Of a stretch of DNA of 34,963 bases, positions 8,188 to 17,435 are shown in pieces (the first letter of the stretch is position 1; every line of letters begins with the position of its first letter). Source of the stretch: an uncultured Bacteroidota bacterium. Its GTDB lineage: Bacteria; Bacteroidota; Bacteroidia; Chitinophagales; Chitinophagaceae. Under the pieces are notes generated by a model that searched no databases, had not been told where the DNA came from, and saw nothing but the letters and a program-made list of their open reading frames with translations. The position numbers and the translations under genes are program-made. Location: contig CAIRHQ010000201.1 of NCBI GenBank assembly GCA_903878475.1, positions 1-34,963 of the forward strand, read 5' to 3'.

Positions 8188-8213
8188 GTCCCGCAATGCG
8201 GGATCTTTTTTTT
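8188..8213 (+). terminator. Rho-independent terminator of the small secreted protein gene
   Basis: TCCCGC (8189-8194), loop AAT, GCGGGA (8198-8203), then TC and eight T. It lies 43 nt after the stop at 8145. Confidence 0.85.
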
Positions 8214-8249
8214 GCCCAATACTATTTAAAATACAAACCTGCTTTACCC

Positions 8250-8293
8250 AAAAGAAAACTTCCTATGCTGTTTTACAAAACAACATAGGAAGT
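8250..8293 (-). terminator. sprA: Rho-independent terminator of sprA
   Basis: A perfect 10-bp inverted repeat (8258-8267 and 8284-8293; ACTTCCTATG arms) extends inward after one mismatch. Read on the minus strand it is followed by TTTTCTTTT. It is 36 nt beyond the sprA stop. Confidence 0.8.
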
Positions 8294-8328
8294 AATTATT
8301 TGAAAAGATTTAGAGAGTGCTAAATTTC

Positions 8329-11300
8329 TTATTGCGTCAGCGAGATCCTTACCTGCACTCCTGCACGTGTATTGGTGATGGGTGCACTGGATGAGATATA
8401 AGGCTTTACCTTACGCTGATCGAAATACAATTTGATATTGATTCGGCTATTCAGGAAATAATCGATGGTAGGTGAAATGGTGATCTCCTTACTGCCACCG
8501 GTTGCAAAATTATTCTCCTGATCGAGCCTGCTATTGGCGGTTACATTATCCCTGATCTTGAAGTCAACACGGAAGTTGATCTCATTATCCAATTTCTTTC
8601 CGCCGTCCTTACTCAGGAATTTAGGCAGTTTTAATCCGGCCAGCAATTTCAATCCTTTTTTACGATAGCCTGCTCCCACCGTGAATTCAGTGCTGCGGGT
8701 CTCACTCAATTGGAAATCGATCAGGCTTAAACTAAGTTGCCTTGTTTTGGCGTATTCGAACTTGGCCTGGAACTGGTTGGTAAACATCATATCTATTCCA
8801 ATCAGCGGAGAGAACTGTTCTGCCAAAGTAATATTGGGAACCAGGAAGAACGGAATGAAGTTGCGCGATACCGTATCATAGAATGAAGGGTATCCATATT
8901 TCGATACATCCTGATACAGCAGTGCCGAAGTAAATCCGTTCATGCTCAGGTTGCTGGTATATCCGTGAGAGATGCTGAACGTAGTGAATATTTTCTTGAA
9001 ACCTTTCAACCGGCTTAAACCATTATAATCGATCTTCCAGTTGGGCTTCGGTAAAATGGCCCTGAATGGATTGGATTTTATATTTGGATTGTTCTGGTTA
9101 ATGAGTGCAATCTTATTGGGATCTTTTCCGGTATAGGCTGCAATGAATGCAGGGATGAGCACATCCACCGCATATTTTCCATAACCATAATAGTATCCAT
9201 CGGCACCCACCGGTTGTCCGTTGCTGTAAGGATTTGCCTTTCCGAGCCGCTCTGATAAAATCTTTCTGTTTGCCTGGAAGGTTTGGAATGTCGCTGAAAC
9301 CCTGTTCGGATCAAATTTGCCAAACAATGTATTAAAGGCGATAAAGGATACATCAAAACCACCACCCGCATATGGATTAAGGTGGAAGAACTTACGATTG
9401 GAACCACCCGTAGTATCCACATACCGGAAGGTTTCGCTATAGCTCTTATTGAATGTTTTACTCAGGTTCACAGCGATGGTAAGATCACGCACCGGTTCTA
9501 ATTGAGCACTCAGTGTAAAACGCTGATCGAAGTTCTGGGTGAACAGCGAGTTGAAATTGGTATCCCTGGTGATCCATCCTTTTCGGGATGCTTTATTGAG
9601 CCAGTTAGTATCCGGTTGTCGGCCCAGTATAAAATCATATCCCGGAGCCATGCTCTTCCAGTTTTGGCCACCATATTGTGTACTATCCGTATACCCTGGC
9701 AATCGGGTATTGGCATTTTCAGAAAGCGATACATTCACTTGTTTCAAACTGGTGATCAGTTTGCCAAAGATCTTAGCCCCGGTATTGACATAAGGCACGG
9801 CGCTCTTATCTACGATCCTGTGACGCTTCACGATCTTCCTTCCGGTCTTAGTGATGATGGTATCTTTAGTATGGGTGATACGCTTCCTCCATTTTTCGCG
9901 GTCTTCAATATTGGATGTTTGATCCAATTGTTTCAGCCATTTTGATTTCTGATACAATCTGTTGAAATCCATTTGCAGGGTTACTTCTTTCTGCTGCCCG
10001 TTCTCCATGATATTACCCAGTTCAACAGCCAGTCTTGAAGCGCCGATCCAGCGATAAGAAGCCTGGTATTTAACGTTCAGGGTTGTCCAGTCGATCAATG
10101 GTAATTTTGAAGTAGGCACGGTATACGTGAAATTGGCTGATTGATTATACAAGGTATTCCGTCCGCCTTTCAGCAGATTACGCCATACAGTATCTCTTTT
10201 TTCTTTTGTATCTAATCTACCTGCAGGTTCATCGATCCTTGAATTATTGGTAGCCGTAAAATCAAAATTGATGGAACGGGTAAGGTTCCAGCGCATGATA
10301 TAATCACGTTGGAAAGTATAATACTTATCATAGGTTTCCGGGATCTTGTATTTGGAAGTACCTACGCTTCTGGGGCGGATGGCACCAAACTGCCTGTTGA
10401 TATCTGCCCTGAAGCTTAACTGTGAAGGAATGAAATTGATATTCATATCCTTTACCAGATCGAACCAATGGGTCTTAGTTTTTTTGAACAGTTTTTTGAA
10501 CGGTTCAATATATTTTGGTTTGGGTGCAAAATTATAACCCAGTCCACCACGGTGACGGGTGATCTCATTATTTTCTACCAGCGGGTTATGACTCTTGATC
10601 TTAAGGTATGAATAGCTGACATCGAAATTCGACACATCATAGATCTTCGGTTTCTTTTTACCCGTGCGATTCTTACGCACATTGGTAAAATTCAACGTGG
10701 TGGTAGACGTGAAATCGAGCGCGGCATTCTTGATAGAATCCTTGGCCGATTTGGTTGTTGTAGATTTCAATTTATCTTTCAACTTGATGTCCATATCATA
10801 TGGATCATATTCCGGTGTACTTATTGCCTGAGAATAGCTCGCAAACACCGGGATTGACAAGGCGGCTTTTTTAGGCAACAGTTTACCCAGTTCAAGATTG
10901 GCAGAGGCATCAAATTGTAAGAAGTCATCGCGATAACGATCATTCACCCTTTGTTCCAGCGTACCAAATCCCTTGCTATGTGAATTGGCCGATAAGGAAA
11001 GGGTTCCCAGATCTGCAAGGTTTACGTCTACCCTGCCCAGTGCAGCCCATCCACCGGATTCATCCAGGGCAGAAAGGCTGAGTTCATTCACCCATACTTC
11101 CGCACAGGCTGAGGTAGCCTTGGTATTTTCTACGCCGATCAGGATACCGCGCACTTCTGCAATATTGGGATTTCCAATTACCGAGTACACCTGACCGTTA
11201 GGTTGTGGTTGACGGTAAATTATGGACGGGGAAGCCAGCGGATCTACGTTCCTGCTTTGCTTCATCTTCACCAGTGTTTGCAGGTCAACATCCAGCGCAT

Positions 11301-14300
11301 CGGTCTTTAACCAAAGCGTATCATTATAGGTGGTTGAGTTGGGGTCTAAACTAGCTGCATTCAGCGAGGTCAGGTTCAACGGTATGCGTACTTCATAATA
11401 GTTGCTCACAAAATCGGTACCCAGTCGGATCACAGCAGTTAGGTCCTTATCGCGTAAAGACGGGAAGGATTTCTGTGCTTCTTCAGCATGCACATACATC
11501 GACAATTTGCGGAACTGACGAAGATCGCGGTTGGCAAAGGTTTGGAATACACCGCGTGCATCTCCTTTGGCCAGGTTACACAATTGCAGGCTCATACTCT
11601 GTTCGTTCTGCAACAGGTTCACGCCATTATTGCTGAGTGTTTGCACACGTTCTACTTCTGTTGGAGTACGGTATGGTAAAGGAAGACGTTTATCATTCTC
11701 TTCAATATTCACTGCCCCCTGGTTAAAGGTAGTAGCACCAGGAGTTACCTGAGTATACAATCCGGTAGAGTCGATCTTATATTGGAATTTGCGCCACACA
11801 TTACGGGTCAATTGCAATTCACCAAAACGCAATACCACACTGTCGCTGAAATCGGTCATGAACATGCGGATGAAACGGATCGATTTAAAATCGGGGATAT
11901 TGCCGATCTTCTTATCATAATCAGAGATCGGGATCCTGAATTGGTACCAGGTTTCAACACGCTGGGTTCCATCCACCAAGTTCACGGTTACCGGTTTCTT
12001 GTCGATGATATAATTATTTCCGATCGACATTTCCGTGGCTGTAGGCGGTTTAATGTCTACGATATACTGGAAATATTCTTCGGTCTGATTCAGGGTATTA
12101 TCTCGGTTCAGGTCTTCTGCATCTGGATACATGGTAGCTGCAGAGGAGTAAGTAGATGAACCACTCGATACCGGTGAGTTACCTTCAGGATTATTGAATT
12201 TTTTATACCTGCCCAGGATGCCTAAACCCTGTGCATCATAATCATCGCCGCGATAATAATGATAATCATCGTTGGATGGATCGTTGAGTGCTTGTTGATA
12301 AGCGAGTGAGCCAGGACCAAAATTCGTTTGCAACTGAGCCAGATACGCTACACGCTTGTTCACTTCCGCGGTATCATCCAATCCATCAAGTCCAACATCC
12401 TGGTATTTTCTGTCATTGGGATCATTGCTGAATGCATTGGTTACCTGTATCGGATTATTGGGTACTCTTCCCCAGTTTGAATTATCAACGGCTGATGGAA
12501 TATTGGGTGTAGGCAATCCGTTCTCATAAGCACGTTTACCATCTTTCAAAATATCTTCAGAAACATTACCCAGGTTGAAATATAATTTACCACCGGTTGA
12601 GGTTGGCTTTTTGATAAATGGATCCTGTACCCAGAACTCGATGAATTCAATATTGGCCGTTTCAAAATCGGTCTGGTCTAAACTGCGCATCAAACCACCC
12701 CAGCGTTTATTAGGATTCAGCAGTTTACCATTGGCGGCCACGCTTCCTGCAGCTCCGTCATAATTATAAGGACCTTTTTCTGTAGGATAGTAAGCAAGAT
12801 CGAAAGTGATGAGTTGACTTTCCCCAAATCCGGTTGTTTTTTGCGGGAAGATCTCTTTCTGATAAACCTCTCTCACCCTGGGATCACTGAGTTCTACCCT
12901 ATCGCCACCCAATGGATTATTGGGGCCCTTGTATTGTTGCAAGGCGGGCTCGATCTGGTACCAGTTTATTTTTGCCCGGTTCATGCCTGAAGCAATATCA
13001 TCATTGAGTGAGGCTTCAGGGAACAGCAAACTGCTGGAAGCTCTTTGAGTAGCGCCCTGTGGCACGGATGCCAGCGCCCAACTGATCGGTGGGAAGCGCA
13101 GGTCGAGACCAGATTGTGCTCCATCAAAATCATCGATCTGAATAATCCCTTTAGAACCTTTACCGATCTGTGGTGCGTGCCCGGGTTTCAAATAAGCAGC
13201 TTCTGCAAATACATTGATGGTACTAGGCGCATTGGTTGAATAGAACGGAAGTTTATCCAGCAGTTTGGTAAGGCGTGGAATATCCTTGCGATAATTCACA
13301 TCCAATCCGTACATGGTATTCCGGATGGGTTCATTGGTACCGCCAGTGCTACTGTTATCGTAAGTAACCTTGCTGAAGAAAGGCCGTTCACCAAGGCGTA
13401 CGATGGTACCGCCGAACGACAATTGTTCCTTAGGTTTATTCTTAGCGATATAATCCCATCGCAGTCCCATATAATTCTTCTGCTGCATGCCAAAGCTGGC
13501 ATTATTCTCGTAGTTCACCTGCACCGGCAATCCGGAATTGATGATGGCCGTGTTGATCACTTTGATGGTACCCAGATCGTAGTTGATGTCGTAATCAATG
13601 CCTTCGAGCAACACCCTTCCACCCGCACTAACGGTTACGGAACCACGAGGTATATTGTAACCGATGCTGATATCTGAAGAACCCGAAATCTTTGCCGAAC
13701 CTTTCAATACGAATCGGTTCAGGTTAGGGTATTGCTGTGCCCGTGCTTTGATGGAATCATATAATGCATAAAACAGGGTATCCTTAATACTGGGCAAGTT
13801 AGGGTTGGTATAGATGCCCTTGGCCAGATCCCGTCCGAAGGGTTCCAGTACCGGGAACATGACCCTGCTGAACTGTGAATACACCGTAAATCCTTCCACA
13901 TAATCGAAAACCCCATCGGGTTGCGGATCGCCCTGATTATTTAACCGGTCGAGGTTGATGAGTGAGATGATCGGTGAACCCTGGTTCTTATCTCCAAAGG
14001 GAACATAGCGTTTCCAACCGAGTCCGGGTTCCTGATACAGCACATCCAGTTTAAAATCCTGGGGCGTGAGTGAACCATAACCGATGGCATATACATTCTT
14101 GAGCATCAGTTGCCAGATAGGCTGACTGGGCCTTTGTGAGGTAGCTTTTAATAATTTCAGGAACAGTACTTTCTGGTTGGCAGAGATACTATCCGGTGGA
14201 ACATCTTCAGAGAATTCGCCCACCTGAAATATTTTTCCATTATAAGAATACTGATAAGCCACGGCCAGCACATCATCTGTTTGAAGTGGCTGGCTCAAAG

Positions 14301-15639
14301 AAATAAAACCGGTAATGGCGTTCCAGGTATATTGGGTAGAATCCAGTTTACGGGCAAATGTTTTTTCAAAATCTTTTACCGGTTGCAAACCCAGTCCGAG
14401 CAATGAAGTGAACACCGTTGACGGGCTCCTGCTACTTGGATTGGAAATGATATTTCCAAAAATAGGATTGGTACCATTGGTAGGAATAGAAGGATTGAGC
14501 AGGTTATTGTCTTCACCCAGATCGGTAAGTCCTACCACATCCCTCGCCTCCGTAGTAATGCCATTGCGGTTAGTAACCCATACCTGTAGACGCAGTATTT
14601 TAACCGGGGAGTTTACCGCGGGTAGGTTGCCCATCACTTTATTGTAGTTGGCCCTGAAATACTGGGCCAGCAGGAAGTGACGATTCTCTTCATATTCATC
14701 GGCTTTCAGTTCAAATAGCTGGGAGGCTGCACCACCCTGCAGGTTGGCCGATTGCCGTTGTGATTTTTGGTTGGCAACAACGCCTGTGATGAATAATTTA
14801 CCGAATTGTAATTGTGTTTTTACCCCGAATAATTGCTGGGCACCCGGAATGAGGGTACTGCGTGAGGGGAAGGTAACATTACCCAGTTCAAACCTTTTGA
14901 TGATCTCGTCATCTAAACCGGTATAATCAAGTTTGAGCTGATTATCCTGTCCGAAATTGGCCAGGGTATTATAACTGATCGGAAATTTAAGTTTGCCGCC
15001 GATATCTGCATTCACATTTACCTGGGCCTGCATATCGAAATCAAATCCTCCGCTTTTTCTGGCTCGTTCCGGCAATGTGGGGTTCTGAATATTTTGTCCC
15101 TGGTATCCGGCGGTGAGGTCAACATTTCCTTGCGGGGTGATATTGATCTTTCCATTACCGAATAAACGGTTGAATAAATTATCGTAGAGCGAAAGTTTGG
15201 GTTTTACCCTGCCGCGGTTGAGGAGGTTAAGCGTATTGGCCCGTTTTTTAAAATAATCCACTTCCAGTTGCCGGTTGCGCAATTCCCAGTATTCTTCAAA
15301 ACTATAGCTGGAGGGGGTACGGTAAAATTTATTGCCGATCTTTTCGTACACAATGTAGCGACGGGTAGCTGCATCATAAACGATAGAATCTCTCAGGTTG
15401 GAAGGCTTGTTGAAATCGAAAGTGCTGCGTTTGTTATTGGAAACAAAATCACCCCTGCGGTCATGGATGGGATAATGTAAACTGTCTTTGTAATTGGGCA
15501 CAACAGTATCGCCCTTATTCCAAGATGGGGTACCGGATAGCGGGTTGGCAGAAGCCGAACCGTAATTAAGCATTAAAAGCACCAAGGCCAACACGAAATA
15601 TACGGGCAGCTGAACGCGAAATTTTCTAATAAGCAACAT
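8329..15639 (-). CDS. sprA: SprA, outer-membrane translocon of the type IX secretion system
   Basis: 2436 residues, close to the roughly 2400 of characterised SprA proteins. Residues 1-31 are a signal peptide (R-K-F-R-V-Q-L, long hydrophobic core, cleavage near A-S-A before N-P-L). The rest is rich in Asn, Ser, Tyr and alternating strands typical of an outer-membrane barrel, with F-D-F-D-M-Q-A-Q-V-N near residue 200 and a C-terminal strand ending V-R-I-S-L-T-Q. Known SprA forms a very large single-chain beta-barrel that is the export channel for proteins with type A or B sorting domains, working with the inner-membrane GldLM motor. The gene follows ruvA by 26 nt on the same strand, an order I recall from other Bacteroidota, so the two are probably co-transcribed. 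A strong terminator follows. Three likely clients (1-2574, 2670-5996, 17436-20024) lie nearby. Start: ATG at 15639 gives a normal signal peptide. Confidence 0.96.
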   Translation of the reverse strand: MLLIRKFRVQLPVYFVLALVLLMLNYGSASANPLSGTPSWNKGDTVVPNYKDSLHYPIHDRRGDFVSNNKRSTFDFNKPSNLRDSIVYDAATRRYIVYEKIGNKFYRTPSSYSFEEYWELRNRQLEVDYFKKRANTLNLLNRGRVKPKLSLYDNLFNRLFGNGKINITPQGNVDLTAGYQGQNIQNPTLPERARKSGGFDFDMQAQVNVNADIGGKLKFPISYNTLANFGQDNQLKLDYTGLDDEIIKRFELGNVTFPSRSTLIPGAQQLFGVKTQLQFGKLFITGVVANQKSQRQSANLQGGAASQLFELKADEYEENRHFLLAQYFRANYNKVMGNLPAVNSPVKILRLQVWVTNRNGITTEARDVVGLTDLGEDNNLLNPSIPTNGTNPIFGNIISNPSSRSPSTVFTSLLGLGLQPVKDFEKTFARKLDSTQYTWNAITGFISLSQPLQTDDVLAVAYQYSYNGKIFQVGEFSEDVPPDSISANQKVLFLKLLKATSQRPSQPIWQLMLKNVYAIGYGSLTPQDFKLDVLYQEPGLGWKRYVPFGDKNQGSPIISLINLDRLNNQGDPQPDGVFDYVEGFTVYSQFSRVMFPVLEPFGRDLAKGIYTNPNLPSIKDTLFYALYDSIKARAQQYPNLNRFVLKGSAKISGSSDISIGYNIPRGSVTVSAGGRVLLEGIDYDINYDLGTIKVINTAIINSGLPVQVNYENNASFGMQQKNYMGLRWDYIAKNKPKEQLSFGGTIVRLGERPFFSKVTYDNSSTGGTNEPIRNTMYGLDVNYRKDIPRLTKLLDKLPFYSTNAPSTINVFAEAAYLKPGHAPQIGKGSKGIIQIDDFDGAQSGLDLRFPPISWALASVPQGATQRASSSLLFPEASLNDDIASGMNRAKINWYQIEPALQQYKGPNNPLGGDRVELSDPRVREVYQKEIFPQKTTGFGESQLITFDLAYYPTEKGPYNYDGAAGSVAANGKLLNPNKRWGGLMRSLDQTDFETANIEFIEFWVQDPFIKKPTSTGGKLYFNLGNVSEDILKDGKRAYENGLPTPNIPSAVDNSNWGRVPNNPIQVTNAFSNDPNDRKYQDVGLDGLDDTAEVNKRVAYLAQLQTNFGPGSLAYQQALNDPSNDDYHYYRGDDYDAQGLGILGRYKKFNNPEGNSPVSSGSSTYSSAATMYPDAEDLNRDNTLNQTEEYFQYIVDIKPPTATEMSIGNNYIIDKKPVTVNLVDGTQRVETWYQFRIPISDYDKKIGNIPDFKSIRFIRMFMTDFSDSVVLRFGELQLTRNVWRKFQYKIDSTGLYTQVTPGATTFNQGAVNIEENDKRLPLPYRTPTEVERVQTLSNNGVNLLQNEQSMSLQLCNLAKGDARGVFQTFANRDLRQFRKLSMYVHAEEAQKSFPSLRDKDLTAVIRLGTDFVSNYYEVRIPLNLTSLNAASLDPNSTTYNDTLWLKTDALDVDLQTLVKMKQSRNVDPLASPSIIYRQPQPNGQVYSVIGNPNIAEVRGILIGVENTKATSACAEVWVNELSLSALDESGGWAALGRVDVNLADLGTLSLSANSHSKGFGTLEQRVNDRYRDDFLQFDASANLELGKLLPKKAALSIPVFASYSQAISTPEYDPYDMDIKLKDKLKSTTTKSAKDSIKNAALDFTSTTTLNFTNVRKNRTGKKKPKIYDVSNFDVSYSYLKIKSHNPLVENNEITRHRGGLGYNFAPKPKYIEPFKKLFKKTKTHWFDLVKDMNINFIPSQLSFRADINRQFGAIRPRSVGTSKYKIPETYDKYYTFQRDYIMRWNLTRSINFDFTATNNSRIDEPAGRLDTKEKRDTVWRNLLKGGRNTLYNQSANFTYTVPTSKLPLIDWTTLNVKYQASYRWIGASRLAVELGNIMENGQQKEVTLQMDFNRLYQKSKWLKQLDQTSNIEDREKWRKRITHTKDTIITKTGRKIVKRHRIVDKSAVPYVNTGAKIFGKLITSLKQVNVSLSENANTRLPGYTDSTQYGGQNWKSMAPGYDFILGRQPDTNWLNKASRKGWITRDTNFNSLFTQNFDQRFTLSAQLEPVRDLTIAVNLSKTFNKSYSETFRYVDTTGGSNRKFFHLNPYAGGGFDVSFIAFNTLFGKFDPNRVSATFQTFQANRKILSERLGKANPYSNGQPVGADGYYYGYGKYAVDVLIPAFIAAYTGKDPNKIALINQNNPNIKSNPFRAILPKPNWKIDYNGLSRLKGFKKIFTTFSISHGYTSNLSMNGFTSALLYQDVSKYGYPSFYDTVSRNFIPFFLVPNITLAEQFSPLIGIDMMFTNQFQAKFEYAKTRQLSLSLIDFQLSETRSTEFTVGAGYRKKGLKLLAGLKLPKFLSKDGGKKLDNEINFRVDFKIRDNVTANSRLDQENNFATGGSKEITISPTIDYFLNSRINIKLYFDQRKVKPYISSSAPITNTRAGVQVRISLTQ

Positions 15640-15665
15640 CCATAATCAGTTAACGTAGAATTCTA

Positions 15666-16250
15666 TCAAATGGCTTTTAATGCTTTTTTTATCAAATCTT
15701 CTAATTGTGATACAGATGGTTCAGCTAGGATAATTTTTTGGATTGATTGCTCGGCCTGTGATCTTGAAATTCCAAGGGAGACCAAGGCATGTAACGCATC
15801 CAATTCCAAACTATTGCCTTGTACAGAAGAAATCAACGCATCGGTGGTCTGTTTCCCCATTTTATCTTTAAGTTCAAGTACTAGTCGCTCCGCTGTTTTC
15901 CTGCCTATTCCTTTGATGCTCTCAAGCAACTTAATGTTGCCCTGAACAATAGCCCGATTGATCTCATCGGGTTTTAAGGAAGACAACATCATCCTTGCAG
16001 TTGCTGCTCCAATTCCAGAAACCCCGATCAGCATGACGAACATCTCCTTTTCGGGCCGGTCAAAAAAACCAAATAATGTATGCCCGTCTTCCTTAACCTG
16101 TAAATAAGTATATAATTTACATTCGTCGAGGTGCTGGAGTTGAGAATAAGTATTCAAACTGATATTCACCTCATAACCAACACCATTCACGTCCACATAT
16201 ACCTGGGCGGGGCTTTTATAGGTCAATTTTCCTTTCAGGTATGCGTACAT
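15666..16250 (-). CDS. ruvA: Holliday junction branch migration protein RuvA
   Basis: 194 residues, normal for RuvA. Residues 1-63 form the OB-fold domain (M-Y-A-Y-L-K-G, G-V-G-Y-E-V, L-F-G-F). Two helix-hairpin-helix motifs follow: G-V-S-G-I-G-A-A-T-A at 76-85 and I-K-G-I-G-R-K-T-A at 112-120, which contact the DNA backbone. Residues about 145-194 are the small C-terminal domain that docks RuvB. RuvA tetramers hold the four-way junction while RuvB drives branch migration and RuvC cuts; ruvB and ruvC are not in this window. It is divergent from fabH (134 nt between starts) and 26 nt upstream of sprA on the same strand. Confidence 0.95.
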   Translation of the reverse strand: MYAYLKGKLTYKSPAQVYVDVNGVGYEVNISLNTYSQLQHLDECKLYTYLQVKEDGHTLFGFFDRPEKEMFVMLIGVSGIGAATARMMLSSLKPDEINRAIVQGNIKLLESIKGIGRKTAERLVLELKDKMGKQTTDALISSVQGNSLELDALHALVSLGISRSQAEQSIQKIILAEPSVSQLEDLIKKALKAI

Positions 16251-16272
16251 AATTCAATTTCCGGTCTGAGCC

Positions 16273-16280
16273 CAAAAATA
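16273..16280 (-). promoter_or_regulatory. Candidate -7 element for the ruvA-sprA unit
   Basis: Read on the minus strand the sequence is TATTTTTG, an exact TAnnTTTG match, 22 nt upstream of the ruvA ATG. No good -33 TTG lies at the usual distance; a TTTA is 16 nt upstream. Prediction only. Confidence 0.35.
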
Positions 16281-16384
16281 AGGATTATTTAGCAGGTAAA
16301 CGCTGAAAATGGGGCTAAGGATTTTTCTGTAATTTTACCTTTTATCACAAACAATCAAAAAGTTATACTTAAACGGAGAAATTC

Positions 16385-17380
16385 ATGCAAAAGATCAATG
16401 CCGCGATTACTGCTGTTGGGGGATATGTGCCTGAGTACAGACTTACCAATGCGATACTGGAAACCATGGTAGACACCAATGATGAATGGATCAAATCAAG
16501 AACAGGCGTGGAAGAAAGGAGGATATTAAAGGGTGAAGGACTGGGCAGCAGCGACTTGGGGGCCCCGGCGGTACTGGAATTATGTAAAAAAAGAGGAATC
16601 AGCCCGGAAGAGATCGATTGCCTTATTTGTGCCACCGTTACCCCCGATATGGTATTTCCGGCCACCGCCAATATCATTTGCGATAAGGTTGGGGCGGTAA
16701 ATGCTTTCAGTTTTGATATTGGTGCCGCTTGTTCAGGATTTTTATTTGCACTAACAACGGGCGCTTCATTTATTGAAAGCGGAAGATATAAGAAAGTGGT
16801 GGTGGTTGGCGTTGATAAGATGAGCAGCATCATTGATTATAGCGACCGTGCTACCTGTATCATTTTTGGAGATGGTGCCGGAGCAGTATTGCTGGAAGTA
16901 GATACTGAAGGCTTCGGTGTGCTTGACAGCATTTTAAAAAGTGATGGGAGCGGCCGACAATACCTGCATTTAAAGGCAGGAGGTTCGGTAAAACCAGCCA
17001 GTGTTGAATCGGTACTGGCAAAAGAGCATTATGTGTATCAGGAAGGACAGGCCGTTTTTAAATTTGCTGTAAAAGGAATGGCTGATGTTAGTTGGGAACT
17101 AATGGAGCGGAATAATCTTACGGCTGATGATATTGCCTGGCTGGTACCACACCAGGCCAACCTGCGGATCATTGATGCCACAGCCAACCGGATGGGATTG
17201 CCCAAAGAAAAAGTAATGATCAATATTCAGAAATACGGAAATACCACCGCGGCCACCCTTCCGCTTTGTTTGTGGGAATGGGAGAAAAGATTAAATAAGG
17301 GCGATAATATCATCCTGGCTGCATTTGGCGGAGGATTCACCTGGGGAGCCACCTGGCTTAGATGGGCATATAACAGTTAA
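16385..17380 (+). CDS. fabH: Beta-ketoacyl-ACP synthase III (FabH)
   Basis: 331 residues, full length for KAS III. It condenses acetyl-CoA (or a branched acyl-CoA) with malonyl-ACP to start fatty acid synthesis. The catalytic triad is visible: Cys116 in G-A-A-C-S-G-F, His256 in V-P-H-Q-A-N and Asn286 in G-N-T-T-A-A. The N-terminal W-I-K-S-R-T-G-V motif (35-42) and G-D-G-A-G-A-V (162-168) are typical. Unusually for this window a GGAG lies 6 nt before the ATG. Bacteroidota often carry several fabH copies, and whether this one prefers branched or straight primers cannot be read here. The subtilase gene starts 55 nt after its stop. Confidence 0.95.
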   Translation: MQKINAAITAVGGYVPEYRLTNAILETMVDTNDEWIKSRTGVEERRILKGEGLGSSDLGAPAVLELCKKRGISPEEIDCLICATVTPDMVFPATANIICDKVGAVNAFSFDIGAACSGFLFALTTGASFIESGRYKKVVVVGVDKMSSIIDYSDRATCIIFGDGAGAVLLEVDTEGFGVLDSILKSDGSGRQYLHLKAGGSVKPASVESVLAKEHYVYQEGQAVFKFAVKGMADVSWELMERNNLTADDIAWLVPHQANLRIIDATANRMGLPKEKVMINIQKYGNTTAATLPLCLWEWEKRLNKGDNIILAAFGGGFTWGATWLRWAYNS

Positions 17381-17435
17381 GCCAGTTTCGGGAAGACGGG
17401 CAGATTGTAAATTTTTAATGCTATTAATTCTCTAT

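Noticed and set aside
17325-17435. Longer N-terminus of the subtilase overlapping fabH
   Set aside because: ATG 17436 gives a proper signal peptide; the upstream codons read fabH in another frame.
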